Positions 8,427-17,301 of a DNA stretch of 42,687 bases are shown here, in pieces (positions within the stretch are counted from its first letter, which is position 1; each line of letters opens with the position of its first letter). Where the stretch lies: assembly GCA_009694805.1 (NCBI GenBank), contig SICM01000016.1:1-42687 (forward strand), written 5' to 3'. The notes under the pieces were generated by a model. That model was not told the DNA's origin. It saw only the letters and a list, made by a program, of their open reading frames with translations, and did no database searches. A program made the translations under genes and the position numbers. The DNA is from Candidatus Latescibacterota bacterium. GTDB lineage: Bacteria; Latescibacterota; UBA2968; SICM01.

Positions 8427-8505
8427 AACCACAGAGAGCGCAAGAGATAATCCGCAGGTTTCGAAGAAGGTTTAAATCTGTGCAATCTGCGTCATCTGCG
8501 GATGG
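8427..8505. repeat. 9-bp-period repeat element
   Basis: Units AATCTGTGC, AATCTGCGT and CATCTGCGG follow at 8475, 8484 and 8493 with exact 9-bp spacing. The left part (about 8427-8458) is a weaker complementary arm ending in ATCCGCAGG. The units match the right arm of the 3897-3967 element. It lies between the membrane-protein stop and the acetyltransferase start. Confidence 0.65.
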
Positions 8506-8508
8506 TTT

Positions 8509-11037
8509 TTACCTCTGGGAGACCACGCGAAAATTGTGAAATGCCACCGTGGCCTCCCGTGATCCGCCCTGCTCATCCACCACCTTCACCGGCCCCTCCA
8601 GGGCGTGGAACCTGAGGGTGAGTTTTTGGCCTTCCTGATCCTTCGGCTCCAGGCGCAGATCCTTGAGGGTGAACGGGGCCGGCTGCGTTCCGACGACGAG
8701 GTCGGTGAGCTTTCGATCCCCCGCCCACACCTCGACGCGCCGGGGGGTCTCGAAGCTGAGCGCGTCGAACAGGAGGTCGAAGGCCTGTCCCCGGTCCGTG
8801 AGGTTGAGGGCCTCCATCCGTCCGTCGTTCTTCATCATCCGCCAGGCCCGCAGGTCGAGCGGCAGCTTCTGCGTGGCCGCCTGCTCCCGGAGGGACTGGG
8901 CGAGGTCGATCTGCGTGATCGCGGTCCAGCGCCCGTTGTCGGAGAACATCAGGGTGGGGGGGTAGAAGTTCTTCTCCCGGCTGGCGAGGTTGACCGCGAA
9001 GTACTCGGACGCCTCGGCGGAGGTCGGGTAGGGGCTCCGGTAGTCCCACGTGAGCAGGACCGCCGTTGGCCCGGCCACGACCTCGTAGATGTCCGTCCAG
9101 ACGTAGTCGTGGGGGTGGTCCAGGATGCCGGGGTTGGTCACGATCCGCCCCATGTTCTCCCAGACGAAGGCCGGGGAAAAGTCCCGGTATTCGCGCCGGA
9201 AGTCGGGGGAGGGGTAGGCCAGCTTCAGCCCCGCGAGGCCGTCGAAGTCAGGCTGGGGCAGGGACCGCAGGATGGCCTTTTGAGACTGAACGCGGTAGTG
9301 CTTGAGGATATACTTGACCCCGAAGTGCCGGAGCACGGCCTGGTTGTTCTCGTCCGCGATGGCGGCGGGGACCTCCATGTCCTCCCAGAATGGCCGGTAG
9401 GCCAAAGGTACATAGGAATGGATTACATCACCGCCGTTGAACAACCGCTTGCGGTGCCACATCTGATAATAATAGTATCCCTGGTAGTCAGCCCCCCAGG
9501 CCTTCCGCATCGGGTATTCCATGACGATGGGGTCTCCGCTCACCTGTGAGAGCCAGGTGTAGGGCCGGGGGATCCACGACACGTCCGTGTGGATGAGGGG
9601 CGGGGTGATCGTGTACTCCAGGCAGGAGAGGGCGATCAGTCCGCCAGTCGCGATGACCTGCTGTTTCCGGGCCTTGAAACGCTCCAGAAAGAGGGAGAGC
9701 CCGATGCCCGCCAGGACGGCGACGGCGAGCTGCACGTAGACCTTGTAGAAGTTGATGCGCCGGACGAACGGGGCGTACTGGAACATCAGCCACGCGGGCG
9801 TGAAAGGATAGGGGCCGAGCGTCGCCAGGAGCGCCAGGAGGCCGAAGAGGGCGAAGAAGGCCGTCTTCCAGTCCCGCCGCCGGTAGAGCGCGTAGGCGGC
9901 CAGGATCAGGGCGACGTAGCCGACGTAGGCGGCGGAGTTGATGGAGTTCCGGCGCTCGGTCTGATAGATCTCCTGCCAGTAGTCCTTGACCGCGCCTCCG
10001 AAGACCGCGCTCTGCTGGACCGGGACGAAATAGTCTTTGACTGCCATGCGCAGTTCCCACAACTGGTCGACGCTCCGTCGCATGGGCAGCCCGCTTTCGA
10101 CTTTCGGGAGATCGGGAGGGGGCTGAATGTCCAATTTATAATGCAGGACAAAGGCCCCTGCTACGACGGCCCCGACGGCAGTGAGTTTGACCAGGTCCTG
10201 CCGGCTGATGAGCCCCGACAACCATGAAGCCCTGAGTCCTGAATCCTGAGTTTCAAGTTCCTGACCCTGGACTCTGGACTCTGGACTCTGGACTCGTTCC
10301 TTCCGGGTCCGATGGTAAGCGACCAGCCGAACAATCAGATAAGCCCCGGTCAGGATTGGAAAAAAAACAAAATAATAGAACAGGGACAGGAGTATTGCGC
10401 CGAGGAGGGAACCGGCGAGCCATCCGGCATTCTTCCAGGAACGCTCCTCGTCGAATTTGAGCAGGGCCAGGATGTAGAGGGGGAGCCACTGGACCTGGAT
10501 CGTATCATAGGTCGTGTAGCCCCTCAGGAGCATGTAGGGGCAGAAGGCGAAGACCACGCCCGACAGGGCGCTCGCCAGTCGGTTGCGCGTCAGGTGATGT
10601 ACGAGCAGGTAGGCGGACAGGGCGGACAGGAAGTAGCCGGCCCAGGTGAGGAGGTTGTTCGTGAATACCGGGCTGGTCAGGAGTGTGACCGGAAGCGCGA
10701 ACCATCCGATCAGAAAGGAGGTGGATAGGAAGTAAGAATAGGGGGCGCAGAGCATGGGGGTGCGCAGGAGGGACTGGCCCAGGTTCCAGATGGCGTATTT
10801 CGGCCACCAGAGCGTGATGGCCATCGTGGCATAGACGTCCGTGGAGATGTGGTCCGTGGGGCTGTAGATGCTCGACGCAGGGCTGAGGACCAGCGGAAAG
10901 GTCACGCAGAGGGTCAGGAAGAGAAAGAGCGCCGGGGCCCTCCATTTTTCGGGGAGGGAGGGGAGGCGGGCCGGGACCGGAGGAGATGGCGCGGTCCGGG
11001 CCTGTCGCAAAGGGGTTTTCTGTTTTGTGCGGGCCAT
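8509..11037 (-). CDS. Large polytopic membrane protein, GT-C/YfhO-like
   Basis: An 842-residue protein with a cytosolic basic N-terminus (residues 1-32) and roughly a dozen hydrophobic segments up to about residue 480. A large C-terminal soluble part follows, expected outside the cytoplasm. The segment after the first membrane helix carries acidic residues (DHISTDVYATMA), as in GT-C polyprenyl-phosphate-sugar-dependent transferases, and VLRHFGVKYILKHYR resembles YfhO-type proteins. A role as a glycosyltransferase or polymerase using lipid-linked sugars is inference. Residues about 248-269, in a loop, are encoded by a 7-bp-period repeat (RVQSPESRVQ then a related half). ATG at 11037 lacks a clear ribosome binding site. 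It begins 16 bp after gmd. Confidence 0.75.
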   Translation of the reverse strand: MARTKQKTPLRQARTAPSPPVPARLPSLPEKWRAPALFLFLTLCVTFPLVLSPASSIYSPTDHISTDVYATMAITLWWPKYAIWNLGQSLLRTPMLCAPYSYFLSTSFLIGWFALPVTLLTSPVFTNNLLTWAGYFLSALSAYLLVHHLTRNRLASALSGVVFAFCPYMLLRGYTTYDTIQVQWLPLYILALLKFDEERSWKNAGWLAGSLLGAILLSLFYYFVFFPILTGAYLIVRLVAYHRTRKERVQSPESRVQGQELETQDSGLRASWLSGLISRQDLVKLTAVGAVVAGAFVLHYKLDIQPPPDLPKVESGLPMRRSVDQLWELRMAVKDYFVPVQQSAVFGGAVKDYWQEIYQTERRNSINSAAYVGYVALILAAYALYRRRDWKTAFFALFGLLALLATLGPYPFTPAWLMFQYAPFVRRINFYKVYVQLAVAVLAGIGLSLFLERFKARKQQVIATGGLIALSCLEYTITPPLIHTDVSWIPRPYTWLSQVSGDPIVMEYPMRKAWGADYQGYYYYQMWHRKRLFNGGDVIHSYVPLAYRPFWEDMEVPAAIADENNQAVLRHFGVKYILKHYRVQSQKAILRSLPQPDFDGLAGLKLAYPSPDFRREYRDFSPAFVWENMGRIVTNPGILDHPHDYVWTDIYEVVAGPTAVLLTWDYRSPYPTSAEASEYFAVNLASREKNFYPPTLMFSDNGRWTAITQIDLAQSLREQAATQKLPLDLRAWRMMKNDGRMEALNLTDRGQAFDLLFDALSFETPRRVEVWAGDRKLTDLVVGTQPAPFTLKDLRLEPKDQEGQKLTLRFHALEGPVKVVDEQGGSREATVAFHNFRVVSQR
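10231..10295. repeat. 7-bp-period element inside a coding sequence (HRE-2)
   Basis: Plus-strand units CCTGAGT, CCTGAAT, CCTGAGT at 10231, 10238 and 10245; then, after a spacer, four CTGGACT units at 10267, 10274, 10281 and 10288. The spacing is exactly 7 bp. The two halves can pair imperfectly (GGACTC with GAGTCC). The reading frame of the membrane protein runs through without a stop. Confidence 0.85.
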
Positions 11038-11053
11038 AGGAAAAAGGTAGGGA

Positions 11054-12031
11054 TCAGGGGTTGTTCTGCGCGGCGAGGTCCGCTTCCACCATCTCCCGGA
11101 TCAGGTCGTCGAAAGCGATGTCGTACCTCCAGCCGAGCCGCTCCCTGGCCTTCGTGGCGTCCCCCTGAAGGGTCTCCACCTCCGTGGGCCTGAAGAGCTG
11201 CTGATCGATGACCACGTGGTCCCGGTAGTCCAGGCCGGCGCAGGCGAACGCCCGCTCGGCGAAGTCCCTGACCGAATGGGATTCTCCGGTCGCAATGACG
11301 TAATCGTCGGGCGCGTCCTGCTGAAGCATCATCCACATCGCCTTGACGTACTCGCGCGCGTGTCCCCAGTCCCTTCGGGCGTCCAGGTTGCCCAGGCGCA
11401 GCTCTTTCGCCAGACCTTTCTTGATGCGGGCGGCGTGGGAGGTGATCTTGCGGGTGACGAACTCGTGCCCCCGGCGGGGCGATTCGTGGTTGTAGAGGAT
11501 GCCCGTGGAGGCGTGCAGGCCGTAGGCCTCCCGGTAGTTCCGGGTGAGTTCATACCCCGCCACCTTGGAGATGCCGTAGGCGGACCTGGGGTGGAAACGG
11601 GTCTCCTCGTTCTGGGGCGTGGCGGCCACCTTGCCGAACATCTCGCTCGAACCCGCGAAGTAGAGGCGGCAGCCGGGCGTCACGTCCCTCAGCGCGGAGA
11701 GGACGAAGTGGGTGCCGTTGATGTTGGTGTTGAGCGTGGAGAACTCGTCCTCGAATGAATAGCTCACGAAGCTCTGCGCGGCCAGGTGGTAGCATTCATC
11801 CGGCTGCACGTCCCGGAACACCTTGAAGATGCTCGGAAAACTCTCCATGGAGGCGGCGTGGAGCACGACTTCCTGGAGGACGTGCCCGATCCGGCGCAGG
11901 CGGTGGTCGGGGTCCTCCAGGGCCACGCGCCGGACCGTGCCGTGGACCTCGTAGCCCTTCTCCAGCAGGAGTTCCGCGAGATAGGACCCGTCCTGGCCGG
12001 TGATGCCGGTGATCAGCGCTTTTTTCTTCAT
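11054..12031 (-). CDS. gmd: GDP-mannose 4,6-dehydratase family protein
   Basis: A 325-residue protein that fits GMD end to end: GITGQDGSYLAELLLEKGYE (residues 9-28), catalytic Ser128-Ser129-Glu130 in AGSSEMFGKV, YGISK with Tyr152 and Lys156, and NHESPRRGHEFVTRKIT. GMD converts GDP-mannose to GDP-4-keto-6-deoxy-mannose with bound NADP. Because hddA- and hddC-like genes lie about 5 kb upstream in the same locus, it could instead act on GDP-manno-heptose, as the DmhA-type homologues do. ATG overlaps the stop of the preceding methyltransferase (ATGA), so translation is probably coupled. No fcl or rmd reductase was seen nearby. Confidence 0.93.
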   Translation of the reverse strand: MKKKALITGITGQDGSYLAELLLEKGYEVHGTVRRVALEDPDHRLRRIGHVLQEVVLHAASMESFPSIFKVFRDVQPDECYHLAAQSFVSYSFEDEFSTLNTNINGTHFVLSALRDVTPGCRLYFAGSSEMFGKVAATPQNEETRFHPRSAYGISKVAGYELTRNYREAYGLHASTGILYNHESPRRGHEFVTRKITSHAARIKKGLAKELRLGNLDARRDWGHAREYVKAMWMMLQQDAPDDYVIATGESHSVRDFAERAFACAGLDYRDHVVIDQQLFRPTEVETLQGDATKARERLGWRYDIAFDDLIREMVEADLAAQNNP

Positions 12032-12732
12032 GGCTTACGCTCCAGGGGGGCGTCGGGCAGCTTCGTGGCCCTGACGATGAACCTCCAGGCCAGCGCCGGG
12101 AACCACCTGGCGAGCCGGAAGCTGGTGAACAGCCCCAGGTTCAGTTGATCGGACGTGAGGGTCTGGACCTGGAAGCGGTGCTTCCGCAGGAGGTGGCAGA
12201 GGGTTTCCCTGACGAAGTACCTGAGGTGCCCGACCGGCTCCAGGTGGCTGGACACCTTCTCCTCCAGGGAGAACTCCACGAACGGATTTTTGCCCCGCAA
12301 CAACAGGAACCGACGGCCCAGAGAGGCCAGGTTCGGCGTGGAGAGGACGAGGGTCCCGTGGTCCTTCAGCTTCGACCGGACCTGGCGGAGGAAGCGGTCG
12401 GTGTCCACGAGGTGCTCGATGATCTCGCAGGCGATGATCGCGTCGAAGAAACCGTCCGGGAAGGGGAGATCCTCCTCCTCCACGTCCAGGACGGACATCT
12501 TCACGCCCTTCTGTTCGGCCAGCCTCGCCACGTCCTCGGAGATCTCGATGCCGTAGACCTCGTTTCCCGCCCGGATCAGGCGCTCGCTCTCCCGTCCGTC
12601 GTTGCAGGCGATGTCCAGGACCCGCTTGCCGGACCCGACCCACTCCAGGATCAGGCGCATCCGCTCGTCCGAGCTTCCATCCACCATGGCCTTCTGGACG
12701 CCGGAATAGAAGGTGTGAAACGTCTTTCGCAT
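12028..12732 (-). CDS. SAM-dependent methyltransferase (class I)
   Basis: A 234-residue protein with motif I VLDIACNDGRESERL, an acidic end to beta-2 (VYGIEIS), and the post-motif CEIIEHLVDTDRFLRQ followed by HGTLVLSTPN. This is the Methyltransf_11/23 type that often acts on sugars or lipids. GAGGAGAAA directly precedes ATG 12732. Its stop overlaps the gmd start and it follows the next methyltransferase by 7 bp. The methylated position on the glycan cannot be predicted. Confidence 0.85.
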   Translation of the reverse strand: MRKTFHTFYSGVQKAMVDGSSDERMRLILEWVGSGKRVLDIACNDGRESERLIRAGNEVYGIEISEDVARLAEQKGVKMSVLDVEEEDLPFPDGFFDAIIACEIIEHLVDTDRFLRQVRSKLKDHGTLVLSTPNLASLGRRFLLLRGKNPFVEFSLEEKVSSHLEPVGHLRYFVRETLCHLLRKHRFQVQTLTSDQLNLGLFTSFRLARWFPALAWRFIVRATKLPDAPLERKP

Positions 12733-12739
12733 TTTCTCC

Positions 12740-13381
12740 TCACTCGTTTCTGGCCAGCTCGTAGACGACGGTCGGTCTCATCGCGGGCCAGAGTTCCGCG
12801 AGGGTCAGCGGGAGCGCCCACCAGCGTCGCGCGCCCGCGCCGTAGGTGCAGGAGTGGGCGGCGGCGACGCGCATGCCGGCCCCCTCCGCGAGTGTGGCCA
12901 TCGTCCGGGGGGAGTGCCACAGGACGTGCCCGATGCCGACGTATTCCCGGCGGGTGAGCCAGTACCACGGGACAAAGGCGACGCCGAAGGGGCTCGGGGT
13001 CGAGATCAGCAGAATGCCCTCCGGCGACAGGACGCTCCGGCAGGCCCGGAGGAATCCGATCTGGTCCGGGATATGCTCGATGATCTCCCCGGCGATGATC
13101 AGGTTGAAAGGCTCCCCGGAGAACCGGGCGGCCAGGTCCATGACATCGCACACTTCGGCGGCATATCCCCACCGCTGCATCTCCAGGACCCTGTCCTGGT
13201 CGAGGTCCACGCCGACGACCGGGCCGTAGTCCACGCCCTGCCTCTGGCCGGCCGCCCGGACGACGTGGCCGTGCAGCCACATCGAACTGCCCCGGATGCT
13301 GTCCGCGCCCGCGCAGCCCACGTGGAGGATCGGGCCTTTGGTCCGGCGGACGTGGTTCGTGATCAGCTTGATCCTGTTCAC
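12740..13381 (-). CDS. SAM-dependent methyltransferase, tandem copy B
   Basis: A 213-residue protein. Motif I is ILHVGCAGADSIRG, with GVDLDQDRV, then AGEIIEHIPDQIGFLRACR and ILLISTPSP. It is clearly paralogous to the next gene upstream (shared EHIP, FLRACR, VLWHSPRTMATLA-type block, C-terminal PTVVYELAR). GTG start overlaps the upstream stop (GTGA). Probably a glycan-modifying methyltransferase. Confidence 0.85.
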   Translation of the reverse strand: MNRIKLITNHVRRTKGPILHVGCAGADSIRGSSMWLHGHVVRAAGQRQGVDYGPVVGVDLDQDRVLEMQRWGYAAEVCDVMDLAARFSGEPFNLIIAGEIIEHIPDQIGFLRACRSVLSPEGILLISTPSPFGVAFVPWYWLTRREYVGIGHVLWHSPRTMATLAEGAGMRVAAAHSCTYGAGARRWWALPLTLAELWPAMRPTVVYELARNE

Positions 13382-13986
13382 GCTCTGGTCAACTCATACA
13401 CGATGGTCGGCTTCATCCGGGGGAACAGCTCCAGGGGGATGGCCCCGTACATCCACCAGCCACGGGCGTCCCAGTCGCAATGCTGAAAGCCGGCCAGCCG
13501 GAGGCCTGCCTCCGTGGCCAGGGTGGCCATGGTGCGGGGGGACTGCCAGAGGACGTGCCCGGTGCCCCAGCTCTCCCGCTGGATGAGCCAGTAGCCCAGG
13601 ACGGAGACGACCCCGCACGGGTTGGGCGTGGAGATGACCAGCCTTCCGTCGGGCGCCAGGACGTTCCGGCAGGCCCGCAGGAACGCCAGTTGCGACGGGA
13701 TGTGTTCGACGATCTCGCCCGCGACGACCAGCCCGAACTCCCCCTGAAACCGCCGGTCCATCTCCAGTGCATCGCCCTGCTCGGCGCTGTACCCGCGCTG
13801 GCGCATGGCCTCGATGACCGTCTGGTTGAGGTCGATGCCGATCACTTCCCGGTCCCCCGCCGCCTTCACAAGGTGCTTGTGGAGCCAGGCGGGGTGGTCT
13901 ATGGGCTTCGTGTCCGCACATCCGACGTGAAGGACTTTGCCGGTGGAACGACGGACGTGGCGGGTGAGGACGTGAAGCCGTCTCAT
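13378..13986 (-). CDS. SAM-dependent methyltransferase, tandem copy A
   Basis: A 202-residue protein with VLHVGCADTKPIDH (motif I), GIDLNQTVIEAM, GEIVEHIPSQLAFLRACR and LVISTPNPCG. It aligns over its full length with the following gene, so the pair arose by tandem duplication. The main difference is a shorter segment after motif I (copy B has an extra stretch near its residues 40-50). ATG overlaps the stop of the GT4 gene (ATGA). Confidence 0.85.
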   Translation of the reverse strand: MRRLHVLTRHVRRSTGKVLHVGCADTKPIDHPAWLHKHLVKAAGDREVIGIDLNQTVIEAMRQRGYSAEQGDALEMDRRFQGEFGLVVAGEIVEHIPSQLAFLRACRNVLAPDGRLVISTPNPCGVVSVLGYWLIQRESWGTGHVLWQSPRTMATLATEAGLRLAGFQHCDWDARGWWMYGAIPLELFPRMKPTIVYELTRA

Positions 13987-15173
13987 GGGGTCTCTCCTGC
14001 GCTCGGGCTGCTTTGCATCGCCTCCTCAAAAAGATCGATCTCTCTTCTGGCCAGCGCCTCCCAGTCGTAGCGGGCTACCCATGCCCTGCCGGCCCTGGCC
14101 AGGCACGCTGCCGTCTCGCGGTCCCGGAGCAGTTCCACGACCCTCTTCCCGAACGTCTCCCGGTCCCCAAGGGGAGCCGTGTGCAGGACGAGCGGAAACA
14201 CCTCGTCGTAGACCGGCAGGTCGTAGGCGACCACGGGAATGCCGCAGGCGAACGCCTCGCAGATCGTGATCCCCCACCCTTCCTCGTAGCTGGGCGCGAT
14301 CAGCACGGAACTGGCCTTGAGGATGCCGTAGGCCTCCTCATAAGGGAGAAAGCCGAGGAACTCCACGCAGGGGTCGATGCCCAGGTCCTTCAGGTCCTGT
14401 TGCGCGCGGCGCCGCCATGGGTCGTTCCCCGCGCCGATGATTCCCAGCCGGGCTCCGGGGATCTGGTCCGTGACGGCCTTCCATATCGCCGGCAGGTCGA
14501 AGCACCCCTTGGTGGGGTTGAACCTGCCGAAGAAGACGGCGTCGTAGGCGCGGCCGGGGATGGGGCTGACGCGCTCGATGGCCTTCACGTCCAGGCCGGC
14601 CCCCACGACCCGCAGTCGCTCCTGTGCGAACCCCATGTCCTTCAAACGTCCGGCGACCTGGTGGTTGAGCAGGAGCACCAGACCGGCGCGGCGTCTGATG
14701 AGCCAGAGGCTCACTTTCTGGAGTAAGAAAGAGACCAGGGTGTTGAGCGCCGGGTTGGCCTTTCGCCTGAAAAGAGACTCGTTGATGTGAAAGACGTTGG
14801 CCACGAGGAGCCGGAAGCGCCCGCGCCGGATTACCGCGGGGATCACGTCACAGAAAAAGTCCCCGCTGAGGACCAGCACGTCGCCCCGGCAGCGTCTCAG
14901 GCAGGCGAGGGCCGCCAGGCAGCGCATGAGGTAGACCAGGGGCACCAGGTAGACCCTGTTCAGGGCGACCCGGGAATGGGTCAGCGGATAGCGCGGCAGC
15001 GGCAGAAGAGTCGCCGGGAGTTCCGGTCTGAGGCCATCGACGACCTCTTCGGGGCAGATCACGGTCACCCGGTGATAGACGCACCAGCGTCTGGCCATCT
15101 CCACGAAGACGCGATCTCCTCCTGTACTGATTTTGTCTCCCAGGATCTGCGCTGCCAGGATGACGATGTCCAC
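13983..15173 (-). CDS. Glycosyltransferase family 4
   Basis: A 396-residue GT-B fold enzyme. The C-terminal domain holds FFGRFNPTKG and the donor-binding block PSYEEGWGITICEAFACG (E-x7-E), followed by PVVAYDLPVYDEVF. The N-terminal acceptor domain includes STGGDRVFVEMARRW and hydrophobic, basic patches that would hold it at the inner membrane. It would transfer one sugar to the growing lipid-linked repeat unit. GTG start at 15173, with only a weak AAGG upstream. Its stop overlaps the downstream methyltransferase start. Confidence 0.88.
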   Translation of the reverse strand: MDIVILAAQILGDKISTGGDRVFVEMARRWCVYHRVTVICPEEVVDGLRPELPATLLPLPRYPLTHSRVALNRVYLVPLVYLMRCLAALACLRRCRGDVLVLSGDFFCDVIPAVIRRGRFRLLVANVFHINESLFRRKANPALNTLVSFLLQKVSLWLIRRRAGLVLLLNHQVAGRLKDMGFAQERLRVVGAGLDVKAIERVSPIPGRAYDAVFFGRFNPTKGCFDLPAIWKAVTDQIPGARLGIIGAGNDPWRRRAQQDLKDLGIDPCVEFLGFLPYEEAYGILKASSVLIAPSYEEGWGITICEAFACGIPVVAYDLPVYDEVFPLVLHTAPLGDRETFGKRVVELLRDRETAACLARAGRAWVARYDWEALARREIDLFEEAMQSSPSAGETP

Positions 15174-15185
15174 GCAGAAAAAACC

Positions 15186-16043
15186 TTATTTTCTGAGCTT
15201 CAGGGCCACGCCCATGGAGGATTTCCGGGTGCTCTCAAAGCCGTCATTCAGGCGGTCCACGGCCTTGAAGACGTTCAGGCCCCATTGAAAGGGGTTGAAC
15301 CTGCGTCTCTGGCTACTGGCATTTCTCCACTCAAACTTTTCCATGGAGCTGTAGATGTATTTCGGGACCGGAAGCCGGGTGTAGAATTTCTTGCCCAGTT
15401 GAAGCACGATCTGGGTGAACGGGAGGCAGTAGTGCGTCAGGCCCTGGATCTTCTCGACTGTGAACCCGCCCCGCTCCAGCAGGGCCCGGATCTCGTGGGG
15501 GTGGTAGAGGCGGAGGTGCATGTGCCAGAGGCCCCCGAACCACTCGTTCTCCGAGGAGAAATGGCCGAGCCCCAGGCCTTCTCGGATCCTGTTCAGGGGG
15601 TCCCAGAGGAAGGGGTAGTTGTGGTTCGGCACGGTCACGGCCAGCGTCCCCCCCTTCTTCAGGACCCGGTGGAGTTCCGACACGGCCCTCGCGTCGTCGG
15701 GGATGTGCTCCAGGACCTCGGTGCAGACGATCCTGTCGAAGGTCTCATCCGGGAAGGGGAGGGCGACGACGTCTCCGACGTGAAACCGGACCCTGTCTTT
15801 CCGGGAGACCCAGTCCCTGGCCCGGCCCACCAGCTCCCTGGAGTAGTCCAGGGCGTGGACCCGGCAGTCGAACAGCTCGGAGAAGACGAGGGAGTAGAAC
15901 CCCTCCCCGCAGCCGCAGTCCAGCACCCTGTCGCCCGGCCGGATGTCGAGATAGCCGAGCAGGGTCACGATGCGACGCTTGAACCCCAGGTCGCCCACGT
16001 TCGTCAGGATCTGGTCGAGGAGGGACTTTTGATCGTTCGTCAT
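15186..16043 (-). CDS. SAM-dependent methyltransferase, long form
   Basis: About 285 residues from ATG 16043; an in-frame TTG at 16052 would add three. Motif I VLDCGCGEGFYSLVF, then HALDYSRELVGRA, FDRIVCTEVLEHIPDD and GGTLAVTVPNHNYPFLW. The C-terminal extension (about 110 residues, YTRLPVPKYIYSSMEKFEW) is basic-aromatic and may bind the glycan-lipid acceptor. No strong ribosome binding site for either start. It lies between two GT4 genes. Function beyond methyl transfer is unknown. Confidence 0.82.
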   Translation of the reverse strand: MTNDQKSLLDQILTNVGDLGFKRRIVTLLGYLDIRPGDRVLDCGCGEGFYSLVFSELFDCRVHALDYSRELVGRARDWVSRKDRVRFHVGDVVALPFPDETFDRIVCTEVLEHIPDDARAVSELHRVLKKGGTLAVTVPNHNYPFLWDPLNRIREGLGLGHFSSENEWFGGLWHMHLRLYHPHEIRALLERGGFTVEKIQGLTHYCLPFTQIVLQLGKKFYTRLPVPKYIYSSMEKFEWRNASSQRRRFNPFQWGLNVFKAVDRLNDGFESTRKSSMGVALKLRK

Positions 16044-16057
16044 GGAACCCAATTAAC

Positions 16058-16092
16058 CGCCAAGACGCCAAGAGCGCCAAGAAGACGCAAAG
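16058..16092. repeat. 8/9-bp-period repeat, CGCCAAGA type
   Basis: Units CGCCAAGA, CGCCAAGAG, CGCCAAGAA and GACGCAAAG follow one another from 16058 to 16092, directly upstream of the methyltransferase. Only one arm is visible; no complementary half was found nearby. Confidence 0.6.
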
Positions 16093-16113
16093 GGAGAAAA
16101 GGGGAAACGGCCC

Positions 16114-17301
16114 TCACTCTGGAAGTCCGTAGCTCTTTTCGATGATCTTCGCCTTCTCCTCGCTGAAGCGCTCCTCGGCGAAGGCCCGGCACGCGCGCTG
16201 CTTCTCCTCCAGCGGTCTCCGGTTCTGAAAGTAGTAGAGGATCCTCTCCCGCAGGTTTTCGACGGTCGGGTCGATCAGGTCCGAGACCTCGGGCGTGAGA
16301 AAGTAGGGCACGACCCCCCGGTCGCACGAGATCACGGGCGTGCCGCAGGCGATGGATTCGAGCAGGACGGTCGCAAACCCCTCGTCGTACTGCGAGGGGA
16401 AGGCGGCCAGGTCCGCCGCGCCGTAATAATATGGGATTTTGTGGGCCTCTTCGGAAGGGATTTTTCCGATGAAAAAGATGTTCGGCGACTGTCTGGACGC
16501 CTCCTCCACCTCGGACGCCAGGGGCCCGTCTCCTATGAAGTAGAAGGTGATCTGCGGGGGCACGTCGCGGGCGGCCTCCAGGAGCTGGCGGACGCCCTTG
16601 ATCTCGATCAGGCGTCCGATGAACAGGACGACGAATTCCCCCTGGATGTTCAGCATCTGCCGGCACGCGCTCCGGCCGTGCGGCCTGAAGAAACGCAGGT
16701 CCACCCAGTTGGGGTGGACCTCGATCCTGTCGGCGGGCAGTCCGATCTGGATCAACTCCTGCCGGGAGGGCTCCCCCACGGCCAGAATATAATCAAAAGA
16801 GGCGAAAAGCCACCGGACAATTTTCGCCAGCAGCATCCGTCTTCCGAACCCGTAAATGGCGTGGGTGCTGGCGACGGACCTGAACGCGAACAGGCGGGCC
16901 AGGATCTTCGCGATGGACGTGGCCACCAGGCCGTGGGCGTGTACCACCCGGATCTGGCGGCGATGCCTCAGGGCCACCCGGAGGCTGTTGACGAAGAGGC
17001 CGGGGAAGAGGTAGAGAAAATTGAACACGAACGGGAGGTGTTCGAGGCGGTTGAACCAGCCTCTGCCGAACCACGAGATCCGGAAGGTCTCGATTCCGCC
17101 CTCCCGCTCATAGGAGGGGGCTTTGACCGGGGTGACCAGGGGCTGGTAGGTGGAGATCCAGACCCTGTGCCCGCGCCTGTCCAGGTATTTTGAGAGCTTG
17201 TCCAGGTGCGCCTCCGCCCCTCCGACGTTCGGCTTGCAGAAGGGCGAGATCAACAGGATGCCCGACCCGGACGGGTCTCCAGGTTGCGTCTCAGTCCGCA
17301 T
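16114..17301 (-). CDS. Glycosyltransferase family 4
   Basis: About 395 residues from ATG 17301. N-terminus LLISPFCKPNVGGAEAHLDKL is the GT4 glycine loop. VVLFIGRLIEIKGVRQLLEA opens the donor domain and FPSQYDEGFATVLLESIACG carries the E-x7-E motif. The start is set at the Met preceding RTETQPGD; upstream in-frame Met codons lie deeper in the kinase gene. It overlaps the hddA-like gene stop by 11 bp. It probably adds one sugar of the repeat unit; donor and linkage unknown. Confidence 0.87.
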   Translation of the reverse strand: MRTETQPGDPSGSGILLISPFCKPNVGGAEAHLDKLSKYLDRRGHRVWISTYQPLVTPVKAPSYEREGGIETFRISWFGRGWFNRLEHLPFVFNFLYLFPGLFVNSLRVALRHRRQIRVVHAHGLVATSIAKILARLFAFRSVASTHAIYGFGRRMLLAKIVRWLFASFDYILAVGEPSRQELIQIGLPADRIEVHPNWVDLRFFRPHGRSACRQMLNIQGEFVVLFIGRLIEIKGVRQLLEAARDVPPQITFYFIGDGPLASEVEEASRQSPNIFFIGKIPSEEAHKIPYYYGAADLAAFPSQYDEGFATVLLESIACGTPVISCDRGVVPYFLTPEVSDLIDPTVENLRERILYYFQNRRPLEEKQRACRAFAEERFSEEKAKIIEKSYGLPE

